This document shows, piece after piece, positions 1 through 7,532 of a DNA stretch of 20,310 bases; position 1 is the first letter of the stretch, and every line of letters begins with the position of its first letter. Source of the DNA: Euryarchaeota archaeon UBA52 (GTDB lineage: Archaea; Thermoplasmatota; Poseidoniia; Poseidoniales; Thalassarchaeaceae). The DNA is taken from NCBI GenBank assembly GCA_002505455.1, contig DAVB01000046.1:1-20310 (forward strand), read 5' to 3'. A program made the translations under genes and the position numbers. The notes beneath the pieces were generated by a model, which was given only the letters and a program-made list of their open reading frames with translations, did not search any database and had not been told where the DNA came from.

Positions 1-571
1 TCATACACCGAATCTTGAACTCTTGAGACATCGCCATTCCATCGTGCTTGGGGCGGAGATCTTTACGATCGAGAATACTGCGTCTGAAGACCCACATGCC
101 GCTCTGTGAATCTGAAATGGGTGCAAAGAAGAGAAGCCTGGTGAAGAATGTGAGAGTCTTATTCCCAAGACTATGGAGCATTGACATTGATCCATCTTCT
201 GCCTTTGATAGCCTGTCGCAAGTGATGAAATCCAAATCTTCTTCGATTAGCATCTTGACCAGAGAAGGAATCTCTTCTCCTGGATATGTGCAGTCAGCAT
301 CCATTGTCACAATTATATCTGCATCCGAGAGAGCGAATCCCGTTCTGTAGGCTCGTCCATATCCTCTCCTCCCTTCCAAGTGAACTCTGGCACCCACCTT
401 CTCTGCCAACTCTCTTGTTTTGTCCTCCGAGTTTCCATCTACAACTATGAATCCAAGCTCACGACACCATTCTCCAGTGGGCACCGATTTTATCGTATCG
501 ACTATGGCTGCCTCTTCGTTCCTAGTCGGTATCACAATATCGACGCGCACATCCACGCTGCCCCCGGCCAT
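1..571 (-). CDS. Family 2 glycosyltransferase (DPM1-like), 3' end cut by window edge
   Basis: Translating the minus strand from ATG at 571 gives 190 residues with no stop before the window edge, so the C-terminus is missing. The N-terminus reads DIVIPTRNEE (about 11-20), the usual first beta strand of a GT-A fold, followed by VVDGNSEDKT (43-52). The metal/nucleotide-sugar DxD motif is DAD at 91-93 in VTMDADCTYP, and SQSGMWVFRR (155-164) matches the conserved segment of dolichyl-phosphate mannose/glucose synthase-like enzymes. Such enzymes move a sugar from a nucleotide donor to a polyprenyl phosphate or a glycan at the inner membrane face; the acceptor here cannot be told. A GTG at 595, directly after an in-frame TAA, would add eight residues. 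The gene diverges from the AI-2E-type gene across an 89-bp spacer. Family confident, exact substrate unknown. Confidence 0.85.
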   Translation of the reverse strand, partial: MAGGSVDVRVDIVIPTRNEEAAIVDTIKSVPTGEWCRELGFIVVDGNSEDKTRELAEKVGARVHLEGRRGYGRAYRTGFALSDADIIVTMDADCTYPGEEIPSLVKMLIEEDLDFITCDRLSKAEDGSMSMLHSLGNKTLTFFTRLLFFAPISDSQSGMWVFRRSILDRKDLRPKHDGMAMSQEFKIRCM

Positions 572-660
572 GCCCGTTCCACTGAATTCCTCCACTTAAC
601 GACTGGTGGTTACTCTTATCCCGGCGAACACTTCATCTCTTTGCACCTTGAGTGTGTGCC

Positions 661-1752
661 ATGAGTGGCGACACGCGGCTAGGCACGAGCGGACTAAGAT
701 TACGCACTGCGACCAACTTGGCTGTTCTGCTTTTCGTCGTAATAATCGCTATCAAGCAACTTTCTACAATCATACAGCCAATGGTTGTAGCCGTTTTCCT
801 ATTTTTCGCAATACGCCCTCCCGCATCGTGGCTTGAAGACAGATTTGGCCACCCATTATTGTCGTACAGCGCGATCCTAGTCGCTTTCCTCGGCGGGATA
901 CTTCTTGTTAGCCAGATACTTTACTCTAGCTTATCTGAATTCTCTAGTGAGGTCGACAATTTATCTCCAATATTCAATGAAAAAATTGAGTGGCTAGAAG
1001 GGATGGATTTGTATGGCTATAGCATAGACCTCGCTGGTTTGAAGACTGTGATATCGATTGAAGAGATCAATCGTTTAGTTACAGAGTTCATAGGGTCCCT
1101 AGCCTCATTCACTGCGAATCTCCTAACAGTTCTGATATTCCTGGCTTTCATCATTCTGGAGGCCGAATCGCTTCCAAGAAGAATCATGGCCGCCTTCCCC
1201 GAGGAATCAACACGATTCGATAATATCGCCAGCAAGGCGGAGCGTAACATCAACGTGTACATCAAAACAAAGGCTACCGTTGCATTCGGGCAGGCAGTAA
1301 TTGCAGGTATTGCATTGACTCTATTCGACATACCCGGGGCATTCATCTGGGCTTTCTTGGTGTTCCTTCTAGATTTCATACCCTATCTTGGGGCATTCCT
1401 CTCATTCATACCCCCGGTGATTCTTGCATTCATCATACTGGAACCAGCCGGCTTCCTCGCGGTCATATTCATCCTAGTCGCAAATCAACAGCTTTGGGGC
1501 AGCATCGTAGAGCCCCAGTTGGCCGGCCAGAGACTGGATATGTCGCCCATAGTCCTCCTGTTCTTGGTGGCTTTCTGGTATTGGGCTTGGGGCCTTACGG
1601 GAATGATCCTCGGCGTACCTTTGGCAGTCATAATGAAGATTCTACTCGAGTCGGATGAGCGCACACTGCCAATTGCAATTATGCTATCGAGAAACCCACC
1701 ATTATCTGTGGACGACGACAATCATGTTTCCATCAGTCGAGACTCTGAGTAG
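661..1752 (+). CDS. AI-2E / PerM family membrane transport protein
   Basis: The product has about 363 residues and several hydrophobic segments: two near the N-terminus (about 20-65), one near 150-170, and a dense C-terminal group (about 205-330). The C-terminal half shows the family hallmarks: a DFIPYLGAFLSFIPPVI segment, then a QQLWGSIVEPQLAGQRLDMSP-type loop, then GMILGVPLAVIMK. This is the AI-2E transporter/PerM superfamily (TqsA, PerM, YtvI and relatives), whose members export signals or small solutes or act in cation/proton antiport. Substrate cannot be inferred. ATG 661 is preferred; a GTG at 652 in the same frame would add three residues. No Shine-Dalgarno is visible. The 3' end runs 51 bp into the oppositely oriented TPK-like gene, so the last 17 codons are read on both strands. 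The polar tail after the last membrane segment is probably cytoplasmic. Confidence 0.88.
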   Translation: MSGDTRLGTSGLRLRTATNLAVLLFVVIIAIKQLSTIIQPMVVAVFLFFAIRPPASWLEDRFGHPLLSYSAILVAFLGGILLVSQILYSSLSEFSSEVDNLSPIFNEKIEWLEGMDLYGYSIDLAGLKTVISIEEINRLVTEFIGSLASFTANLLTVLIFLAFIILEAESLPRRIMAAFPEESTRFDNIASKAERNINVYIKTKATVAFGQAVIAGIALTLFDIPGAFIWAFLVFLLDFIPYLGAFLSFIPPVILAFIILEPAGFLAVIFILVANQQLWGSIVEPQLAGQRLDMSPIVLLFLVAFWYWAWGLTGMILGVPLAVIMKILLESDERTLPIAIMLSRNPPLSVDDDNHVSISRDSE

Positions 1753-2310
1753 TGACGATTCTGAGATATTGTGTAACCCTCTTGTTGAGAGTGAGAAAAA
1801 CTCGTCTTCAATCGACCATCTACCACCTTTCAGCGTAACAGATTCACAAGGCTCGAGAGCAAAGAGTGAGAAGCGTTTCCCGGGTTCGATTTTGATTAAA
1901 AAATCAACAGAACCGGGAGCAACTCTGTAACTCACAGTTTGGCTGGAGTGGAGCCTAATTGTGACTTCATCCGGCGTCTCAGCGACCGAACCCCATATTC
2001 CTAGTTGATGACCTTCGCATCCGCCTTCTATCCCAATCACATCCATCTCATTATATCCTTTCTTGCACAGATATCGAATTGCCTTAGAAAGATCGCTGGA
2101 CTCCTGGCTTTCCAGTTGAATCTTCTCTACACCCTTGTGTGAATTTTCCGTTGAGTCCAAATCACCGAGAATAAGGTCGACTTGGAAACCAGCCCTTTGT
2201 GCCCGATCACTGCCCCCGTCAATTCCCACTATCAGATCGGCTCCAGAGATAACAGATCTCTGAATGTCCGTAGATGGCCCATTGGAGTTAAGCCACAATA
2301 CAGCGCGCAT
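1702..2310 (-). CDS. Thiamine pyrophosphokinase-like protein
   Basis: The 202-residue product has the thiamine pyrophosphokinase layout. IDGGSDRAQRAG (30-41) is the first loop, VDLILGDLDST (44-54) is the acidic PD.iGDlDS motif that binds Mg-ATP, and SSDLSKAIRYL (71-81) replaces the usual DxxKAl segment. A C-terminal beta domain follows, with TLKGGRWSIEDE and SLSTRGLHNIS (173-183). TPK makes thiamine diphosphate from thiamine and ATP in the cytosol. The conserved GGRxDH motif is altered: residues 96-101 read GGCEGH, so the Arg and Asp are missing while the final His remains. Activity or substrate may therefore differ. The start codon overlaps the stop of the upstream M29-like gene by one base (TAATG), implying translational coupling. 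The 3' end overlaps the convergent AI-2E gene by 51 bp. Confidence 0.78.
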   Translation of the reverse strand: MRAVLWLNSNGPSTDIQRSVISGADLIVGIDGGSDRAQRAGFQVDLILGDLDSTENSHKGVEKIQLESQESSDLSKAIRYLCKKGYNEMDVIGIEGGCEGHQLGIWGSVAETPDEVTIRLHSSQTVSYRVAPGSVDFLIKIEPGKRFSLFALEPCESVTLKGGRWSIEDEFFSLSTRGLHNISESSLLRVSTDGNMIVVVHR

Positions 2311-3398
2311 TACCTAGACCTCGGCGTGTATTTCCCATCTGTGACGAGGGCCCTGCCATCAATTTCAATCGTCGGTTTGATGAGGAGCCCCCTTACATTG
2401 GTTGTAACATTCGCAGAGCCGCCAAGACCCACATTATTTCCGAACGCAAACATGGCGCCCCCCCTCCAACATTGGTCTTCAAGAAGACCGAGACCTCTCT
2501 TAGCCCTCGGATTCATGCCGAAACTGAACTCTGAGAAGGTCCTCACAAGATGTCCCCTGCCCGATCTCATTTCTTCCGATGCCAACTCGAATTCCGATTC
2601 AATGTCTGCAGAAATAGGATCGCCAGTAGCGGACGATAGTAACCCGTCCCTGATCACAATCTGCAGCGGCTTCTCAAGCTCATTACCTTCCCATGACCCA
2701 TCAAGAATGAGCCTTCCTTGAGCAGTACCCTCCTTTGGCATAACAAACACCCTTCCAGCAGGCAGATTTGTGACTTGGCCCGGGCGAGTGCAAATGCCCG
2801 TATCTTCCAGTATCCATCTACTTCCCGCTTCGAAGTGCAAATCAGTTCCCAGCGAACTTGTAATTCTGACTTTACGTGCTCTTCGAAGCCTAGATCCCAT
2901 ACTCGAGATCTCAGTCGACATCGCATTATGATCCGCTGTAAATCCGCCTTTGGCAAATGACTCAACCCCAACTCCTGGAATTGATGCAATTCTTGCACCT
3001 TCCCTCGAGGCAGTAGCCCTCGCCCTGGTGTGTGTCATCGATTTCGTGGTCAGGAGGAATATCACGTCCTGCCTCTTCATAAGATCCGATACAGGAGAAG
3101 GCGGCTCAATCCCTTGCTCTTCAAGTTCCGGCATCATCATCATCAGCACTCTTGAAGTAACTTCAGAAGACGCCTCATACACCGCTCTTGCAATTTCAGT
3201 CGTCTTGGTGTCGGTTACGATAAGCACGTTCTCATGTTCTCTAACTTCCAAGCATGAATGAATCACCGTTCTCGCAGATATCAGCAGGTCTTCCTCGCTA
3301 ACATCTATTTCACTTGATTCAGGCACGCGCGCAACACCTCCGATATGCTGCTCGCTTACGGTCGACCTTGGTAAAACGTCTGTATCAAAATACGCCAT
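2310..3398 (-). CDS. M29 aminopeptidase-like protein (COG2309) with altered metal-ligand positions
   Basis: This 362-residue protein resembles archaeal leucyl aminopeptidase/aminopeptidase T. Recognisable blocks are NLPAGRVFVMP (211-221), SEFSFGMNPRA (289-299), LEDQCWRGGAMFAFGNN (306-322) and the GLGG turn (324-327). Family M29 uses a two-metal site. Compared with the usual GEVF, GTxHIAxG and HxD motifs, this protein has Arg216, Met316 and Asn334/Arg336 at the aligned places, while Glu290 is kept. It may therefore be a non-peptidase relative; the alignment was made by eye. About 35 N-terminal residues precede the usual family start, and the protein is predicted to be soluble. The start is ATG 3398, with a TATA-like box about 38 nt upstream. 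The stop overlaps the TPK-like start by one base, so the two form an operon. The product would probably be called leucyl aminopeptidase in automatic annotation. Confidence 0.75.
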   Translation of the reverse strand: MAYFDTDVLPRSTVSEQHIGGVARVPESSEIDVSEEDLLISARTVIHSCLEVREHENVLIVTDTKTTEIARAVYEASSEVTSRVLMMMMPELEEQGIEPPSPVSDLMKRQDVIFLLTTKSMTHTRARATASREGARIASIPGVGVESFAKGGFTADHNAMSTEISSMGSRLRRARKVRITSSLGTDLHFEAGSRWILEDTGICTRPGQVTNLPAGRVFVMPKEGTAQGRLILDGSWEGNELEKPLQIVIRDGLLSSATGDPISADIESEFELASEEMRSGRGHLVRTFSEFSFGMNPRAKRGLGLLEDQCWRGGAMFAFGNNVGLGGSANVTTNVRGLLIKPTIEIDGRALVTDGKYTPRSR

Positions 3399-3429
3399 CC
3401 ATCAAAAAAACATCCCAGATAGATTATTT

Positions 3430-3442
3430 GGATTATAAATCC
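3430..3442. promoter_or_regulatory. Symmetric TATA-like element in a divergent promoter region
   Basis: The sequence ggattataaatcc has perfect 5-bp arms (ggatt/aatcc) around ata, so a TATA-like box is readable on both strands. On the minus strand it lies about 38 nt before the ATG of the M29-like gene, a fitting distance for a short leader. On the plus strand it is about 75 nt from the beta-propeller ATG; an A/T-rich stretch at 3451-3473 (cataattttt, atcataat) is a closer alternative box A for that gene. Inferred from spacing only. Confidence 0.4.
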
Positions 3443-3513
3443 GAGAATAACTCATAATTTTTCAAATCATAATACCAAGCCGTTCATATCTTACTGCGCG
3501 CCGAGTTCCTTCT

Positions 3514-5850
3514 ATGAAGCGCATCTCGACAATCGCTGTGATACTCGCTCTTCTGATGCAGGGCTGCCTCGCATCGGTGAATCCGGATGATGAAGCATGG
3601 CCTCTTGATGGCGATTATCCTAGACTCGAACTATCGGAAAAATCCAGATCTAGTGCCGTGCTGCAAAATTTCAACGACTGCGACTCGTTGCTACAGACGC
3701 TCCAAGAGAACCTCCTCGATGAGATGGCTGTTCGCCTCGACCAGGAATCCTACTGGCACTGGGCTAACCCGATGCTACGTGATTTTGGAGGAGTCTGGTT
3801 CGATGATGTCATGGCGGAAGGAGCAGATACCGCTCTAGACAGCGACACCGGAGCATCTCCTTCCAGAGAAGGCGAGTATTCAGGAACCAATAACCAAGAA
3901 TCTGGTGTGGACGAGGCTGACTTCCTGAAGACAGATGGTTTCCACACATACATGCTCAATGGCCCATTGTTGTTAATCATGGAAATACCCGAATTCGGCC
4001 AGATCAGCCTCCTTAGTACGATGGAACTTGAAGGAAATCCGATGTCCATGATGATTGAAGGAGACACCATGGTGGTCGCCTCCTCCGTGTACGGATGGCA
4101 GCTTGAAGAAGGCCATCCCTTGGTAGAAATCCTCGCTAGGGAATACACCTATCCAAATTCTGACTATGTCTACAAACATTATCGATCCGATTTGGTAAAG
4201 TATTCAATCATCGACATAAGTGATAGGAATTCTCCTTCCATCCAGCATGAGATATACCTGGAAGGTTACTACAACACTGCTCGCTTGGTGGACGGTACCG
4301 TGCGAAGCGTTACTCATGCACAGATGGATGTCTGGGGCCTGGAGTACTATGTCGCTCTTCCAGACGAATACTGGTCGATTGAAGATGTGTACGAGCGAAT
4401 GGACGTCTGGAATGCTTCTCTTCTACAGACATTGTCCGATAATCGTGACAGGATTCTGGCACTCACACTCGAGGATCTTCTCCCTCAAAGGTATGTGATG
4501 GATGGAGATAATGTGGTCACTCTGCCCTACTCTGTTAGTGAATGCAGCGAGTATGCAGCATCGTCGGATAGCGTGGCCCGGGGCTTCTTGTCGATTGCAA
4601 CCTTCGACATATCGAATGATTATGTATCCATGGAGGTCGATCATATAGCATCGTCATGGGCCCACGTGTACGCTTCACCTGATGCGCTGGTTTTCGCTGA
4701 ACCTGCAAATGACTGGTGGTGGTTTTGGGGCAATGATGAATATGAGGATGCAACTAATATCCACGTATTCGACATCTCCCAACCAGGAACCACGTCTTAT
4801 GTCGCATCTGGAAGAGTATCTGGAACCGTCCAAGATCAATTTTCGATATCTGAGTTTCAGGGGGTTATCCGAGTTGCCTCAACCACCGATGCGTGGGGAC
4901 GTTGGTGGATATCTGATTCTGTGACTTCGGAAACCGGCGAACCTGTATTCACCGGTCCTTCCAACAGAGTCACCATGCTGGAACCAACCTCATCTGGCGA
5001 TTTAGATCAGATAGGCATAGTCGATGGAATAGCCGATGGAGAGAGGATTTGGAGTGCTCGATTCATGGGAGACAGAGCATACCTCGTTACCTTCGAAACC
5101 ATAGACCCTCTTTGGGTTCTAGATCTGTCCGACCCTACAAGCCCCATAATACTGGGTGAGTTGGAGGTTCCTGGGGTGTCAACGTACATTCATCCTGTCG
5201 ATGATAATACGCTCCTGACAATCGGAATCGGACCAGGTGATGACGGTCTCGGACTCGATTGGTCCATGACTCAAATCTCGCTCTTCGACGTCAGCGATCC
5301 AACGAACCCAACATTGGCCGACTCTCTCCCTATATCACCGGCTTATGCGGACGACGATTGTCAAAATATCCGCACCTGCGGGTGGTCTTGGTCATGGTCG
5401 GAAGCAACATACGAGCACAAGGCCTTCACATACTGGGCACCAGAAAATATGCTTGCAGTGCCCCTATCCACATATCGATACGTGTACGATGAAAATTACT
5501 ACTACGGCGGTTATGAATATGTCTCCATGCTGAAGTTGATTCACGTAGATGCGGAGAATCTGAGCTTATCGGAACACGGCGAAATAGATCACTCCCCGTT
5601 CTATAACGACGATGAGGCGAATTGGTGGTTCCATAGTACCAGCATCCGCAGATCGATATTCATGGGGGACTACATCTATGCATTCTCGGCTCTGGGAGTA
5701 ACAATCCATAACACTGCTGACCTAACTCATATGCAAGATATGCTAATCCCCGGATCGCACTATGCGGAAGATGTAGAGGAAGAAGAGTCAACTGAGTCTC
5801 AAGGTGAAGAAGAACCATGTTCCGATGGATCTGAAGGAGACTCCTGCTGA
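3514..5850 (+). CDS. Secreted, lipoprotein-like beta-propeller protein (PF09826/COG4880 family)
   Basis: The 778-residue protein opens with a signal peptide (KRISTIAVILALLMQGC) whose LMQGC at 14-18 resembles a lipobox, suggesting lipid attachment through Cys18 and exposure outside the cell. The family signature is at 121-142: TNNQESGVDEADFLKTDG closely matches the TNvQv.GVDEaDivKTDG block that starts the beta-propeller domain of the archaeal and bacterial PF09826 group. Repeated strands such as FDISNDYVSM, FDISQPGTTS, LDLSDPTSPI and FDVSDPTNPT mark successive propeller blades. The C-terminus (about 753-778) is a strongly acidic tail with two Cys. The biochemical role of the family is not established. 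Relatives are surface proteins, so a binding role is only inferred. ATG 3514 has no Shine-Dalgarno. The stop is 2 bp from the stop of the convergent dihydroorotase gene. Confidence 0.85.
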   Translation: MKRISTIAVILALLMQGCLASVNPDDEAWPLDGDYPRLELSEKSRSSAVLQNFNDCDSLLQTLQENLLDEMAVRLDQESYWHWANPMLRDFGGVWFDDVMAEGADTALDSDTGASPSREGEYSGTNNQESGVDEADFLKTDGFHTYMLNGPLLLIMEIPEFGQISLLSTMELEGNPMSMMIEGDTMVVASSVYGWQLEEGHPLVEILAREYTYPNSDYVYKHYRSDLVKYSIIDISDRNSPSIQHEIYLEGYYNTARLVDGTVRSVTHAQMDVWGLEYYVALPDEYWSIEDVYERMDVWNASLLQTLSDNRDRILALTLEDLLPQRYVMDGDNVVTLPYSVSECSEYAASSDSVARGFLSIATFDISNDYVSMEVDHIASSWAHVYASPDALVFAEPANDWWWFWGNDEYEDATNIHVFDISQPGTTSYVASGRVSGTVQDQFSISEFQGVIRVASTTDAWGRWWISDSVTSETGEPVFTGPSNRVTMLEPTSSGDLDQIGIVDGIADGERIWSARFMGDRAYLVTFETIDPLWVLDLSDPTSPIILGELEVPGVSTYIHPVDDNTLLTIGIGPGDDGLGLDWSMTQISLFDVSDPTNPTLADSLPISPAYADDDCQNIRTCGWSWSWSEATYEHKAFTYWAPENMLAVPLSTYRYVYDENYYYGGYEYVSMLKLIHVDAENLSLSEHGEIDHSPFYNDDEANWWFHSTSIRRSIFMGDYIYAFSALGVTIHNTADLTHMQDMLIPGSHYAEDVEEEESTESQGEEEPCSDGSEGDSC

Positions 5851-5852
5851 GA

Positions 5853-7211
5853 TTAGAATCGGTTGAACTTCAATACCCTGCCAGTGGAACCGGGTTCAGC
5901 CACAGATATCCCTTTTAGAGACCCGCCCACCTCTCGTCTGTGAACTATCTCCCCATCTACTATGGTGTATATCGGCCATCCCGTCAGATCTCTTCCCGCA
6001 TAGGGTGTCCATCTCACCTTCGTCCAGGTATCTTCATCTGAGATGATTCGATGTGTCTCTAGATCAACCAGCGTCAAATCAGCATCATACCCTTCTATGA
6101 TTGAGCCCTTCTTCTCAATCCCGTAGACTTTTGCTGGACCCGCACACATCCAGCTCACTACGTCTGTGACGCTGCATTTCCCCCCTACCGCATGAGTGAG
6201 CATCACTGGTAGCGACGTTTCAACCCCCGGCATTCCAGCCGGAGCCCCGGGGAAACCAGCTGATTTGGCTTCCAAGGTATGCGGAGCATGGTCCGTCACA
6301 ATGCAATCTATGGTGCCATCTTTGAGGCGCTTCCAGAGGGTTTCCCTATCCTCTGTATACCTGATTGGAGGATTCATTAGAGCCCTAACGCCCAACTCTT
6401 CAACGTCATCCTGATCAAAGGTTAGGTGCTGAGTACAAACCTCAGTTGTGATCAAATCACCTTTATTTGCGACTAACCAATCTGCTTCTTTGGCGCTGGT
6501 AAGATGTACGATGTGTAGACGATGGTCATAATCACGCGCCAGACCAGCGGCACGCTTCGTTGCAAGGAAAGCACACTCCACATCTCGGCACTCAGCGTGG
6601 GCTGCAATGTCCGTTCGATGCGCGTACTCGCTTATTCGAGTCTGAAGCCGAGACTCATCTTCTGCATGGGTTGCGATGATGCCCCCAGTATTCGAGAAGA
6701 TATCTTCCAGATGTTTCTGCTCATGGACAAGCAGGTCTCCCGTACTACTTCCCATGAAAACTTTGATCCCACAAACACCATCCATCCCCTCTACGCTCTG
6801 CAAATCATCCACATTGTCCTTAGTCGCGCCGACAAAGAAACCATGATGAGTCACGGTTTTCTTGGCAGCCAAGTCAATTTTTGCTTCGAGGGTTGCCCGA
6901 TTAGTGGCATTGGGTATGTTGTTTGGCATATCTAAGAATGCAGTTACACCACCAGCAGCAGCAGCACGACTCCCACTTCGAAGGTCCTCTTTTTCCGGCT
7001 GACCCGGTTCTCTGAAGTGCACATGCGGATCAATAACCCCTGGGAGTAGATGCAATCCCGTGGCATCGATAGTGTACTCGCCATTTTCCGGTTCTAACCC
7101 TCCCCCGGGAGCAATAGTGGCGATTGAACCATTAGTGACACGAAGGTCCCCCCTTGTTACCCTGTCAGGCAAAATTAACGATGCATTCTGAATCAGCATA
7201 TGACCGGTCAT
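5853..7211 (-). CDS. pyrC: Dihydroorotase (class I type)
   Basis: This is an amidohydrolase that cyclises N-carbamoyl-aspartate to dihydroorotate, the third step of de novo pyrimidine synthesis, in the cytosol. Numbered from a TTG at 7223, it shows the metal motif DPHVHFREPG (His67, His69), the probable carboxylated Lys154 in GIKVFMGSSTG, His186 in THAEDE, His240 in HIVHLTS, substrate loop MNPPIR (283-288) and catalytic Asp311 in TDHAPH. All expected ligands are present, and the length (about 450 residues) is normal for the class I type. The open frame reaches TTG 7223, but ATG 7211 (MTGHMLIQN) or ATG 7199 (MLIQNASLIL) are likelier starts because the family usually begins near that last Met. 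Hydantoinase or allantoinase relatives are less likely, given the FREPG and DHAPH motifs. No other pyrimidine gene is nearby, and the gene converges with the beta-propeller gene. Confidence 0.93.
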   Translation of the reverse strand: MTGHMLIQNASLILPDRVTRGDLRVTNGSIATIAPGGGLEPENGEYTIDATGLHLLPGVIDPHVHFREPGQPEKEDLRSGSRAAAAGGVTAFLDMPNNIPNATNRATLEAKIDLAAKKTVTHHGFFVGATKDNVDDLQSVEGMDGVCGIKVFMGSSTGDLLVHEQKHLEDIFSNTGGIIATHAEDESRLQTRISEYAHRTDIAAHAECRDVECAFLATKRAAGLARDYDHRLHIVHLTSAKEADWLVANKGDLITTEVCTQHLTFDQDDVEELGVRALMNPPIRYTEDRETLWKRLKDGTIDCIVTDHAPHTLEAKSAGFPGAPAGMPGVETSLPVMLTHAVGGKCSVTDVVSWMCAGPAKVYGIEKKGSIIEGYDADLTLVDLETHRIISDEDTWTKVRWTPYAGRDLTGWPIYTIVDGEIVHRREVGGSLKGISVAEPGSTGRVLKFNRF

Positions 7212-7290
7212 GTGTGGTTCCAATGCTGCCGTAATGCAGCCATCACAATACTGTTTTCATCATTGGAATAAGATCCTGTCCCCCGCTCGC

Positions 7291-7299
7291 TTCAAATAA
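7291..7299 (+). promoter_or_regulatory. Putative box A (TATA-like) for the tRNA gene
   Basis: The stretch ttcaaataa is centred about 26 nt before the first base of the mature tRNA, the usual archaeal box A position. An inverted repeat taagc-gatt-gctta (7297-7310) lies between it and the tRNA and could belong to the short 5' leader. Assigned by spacing and A/T content only. Confidence 0.4.
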
Positions 7300-7320
7300 G
7301 CGATTGCTTAGCGAACAAGC

Positions 7321-7398
7321 AGCGGGTTGGAGTAGTCAGGTTATCTCGTCGGGCTCATAACCCGGAGACCGGTGGTTCAAATCCACCATCCGCTACCA
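7321..7398 (+). tRNA. Initiator tRNA-Met (CAU), CCA encoded
   Basis: A full cloverleaf can be drawn. The acceptor stem agcgggt (7321-7327) pairs with atccgct (7388-7394); the anticodon stem tcggg/cccgg encloses loop ctcataa with CAU at 7356-7358; the T arm is ggtgg-ttcaaat-ccacc (7371-7387). The discriminator is A and CCA is encoded at 7396-7398. The A1-U72 closing pair and the three G:C pairs next to the anticodon loop are marks of an archaeal initiator tRNA, not an elongator Met or Ile2 tRNA. No intron is seen. It lies between divergent pyrC and co-directional radA. Confidence 0.96.
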
Positions 7399-7501
7399 CA
7401 TCCATTTCAAAGTGAACGTGAGTTGAAAGTGAATATTCGATAGACTCAAAGGCATCTATATGTTGAAAAATCTAATTTTAGTAAACAAGGGTCAATGCGT
7501 G

Positions 7502-7510
7502 TTTCATATA
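7502..7510 (+). promoter_or_regulatory. Putative TATA box for radA, consistent with a leaderless mRNA
   Basis: The sequence tttcatata is centred about 26 nt before the radA ATG (7533). In archaea that places the transcription start at or next to the start codon, as in leaderless messages. A second A/T-rich stretch (gaaaaatctaattttag, near 7464-7480) could give a longer leader. gagaagg (7524-7530) just before the ATG is a weak Shine-Dalgarno alternative. Confidence 0.45.
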
Positions 7511-7532
7511 CCCTCGTTGCTGAGAGAAGGCC

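Noticed and set aside
48..350. Open frame of about 100 codons on the plus strand
   Set aside because: It lies antisense to the glycosyltransferase gene, whose motifs (IPTRNEE, DAD) fix the true frame.
3131..3145. Run of cat/atc triplets resembling a microsatellite
   Set aside because: It is the coding sequence for four consecutive Met in the M29-like protein (LMMMMP) and is too short to count as a repeat locus.
7225..7240. Hairpin gctgc-cgtaat-gcagc upstream of pyrC, considered as an attenuator or riboswitch
   Set aside because: The stem is only 5 bp with a 6-nt loop, and nothing around it forms a larger conserved fold.
7321..7398. tRNA gene as a possible integration site
   Set aside because: No integrase, no repeated tRNA 3' end and no foreign-looking DNA were seen on either side within the window.
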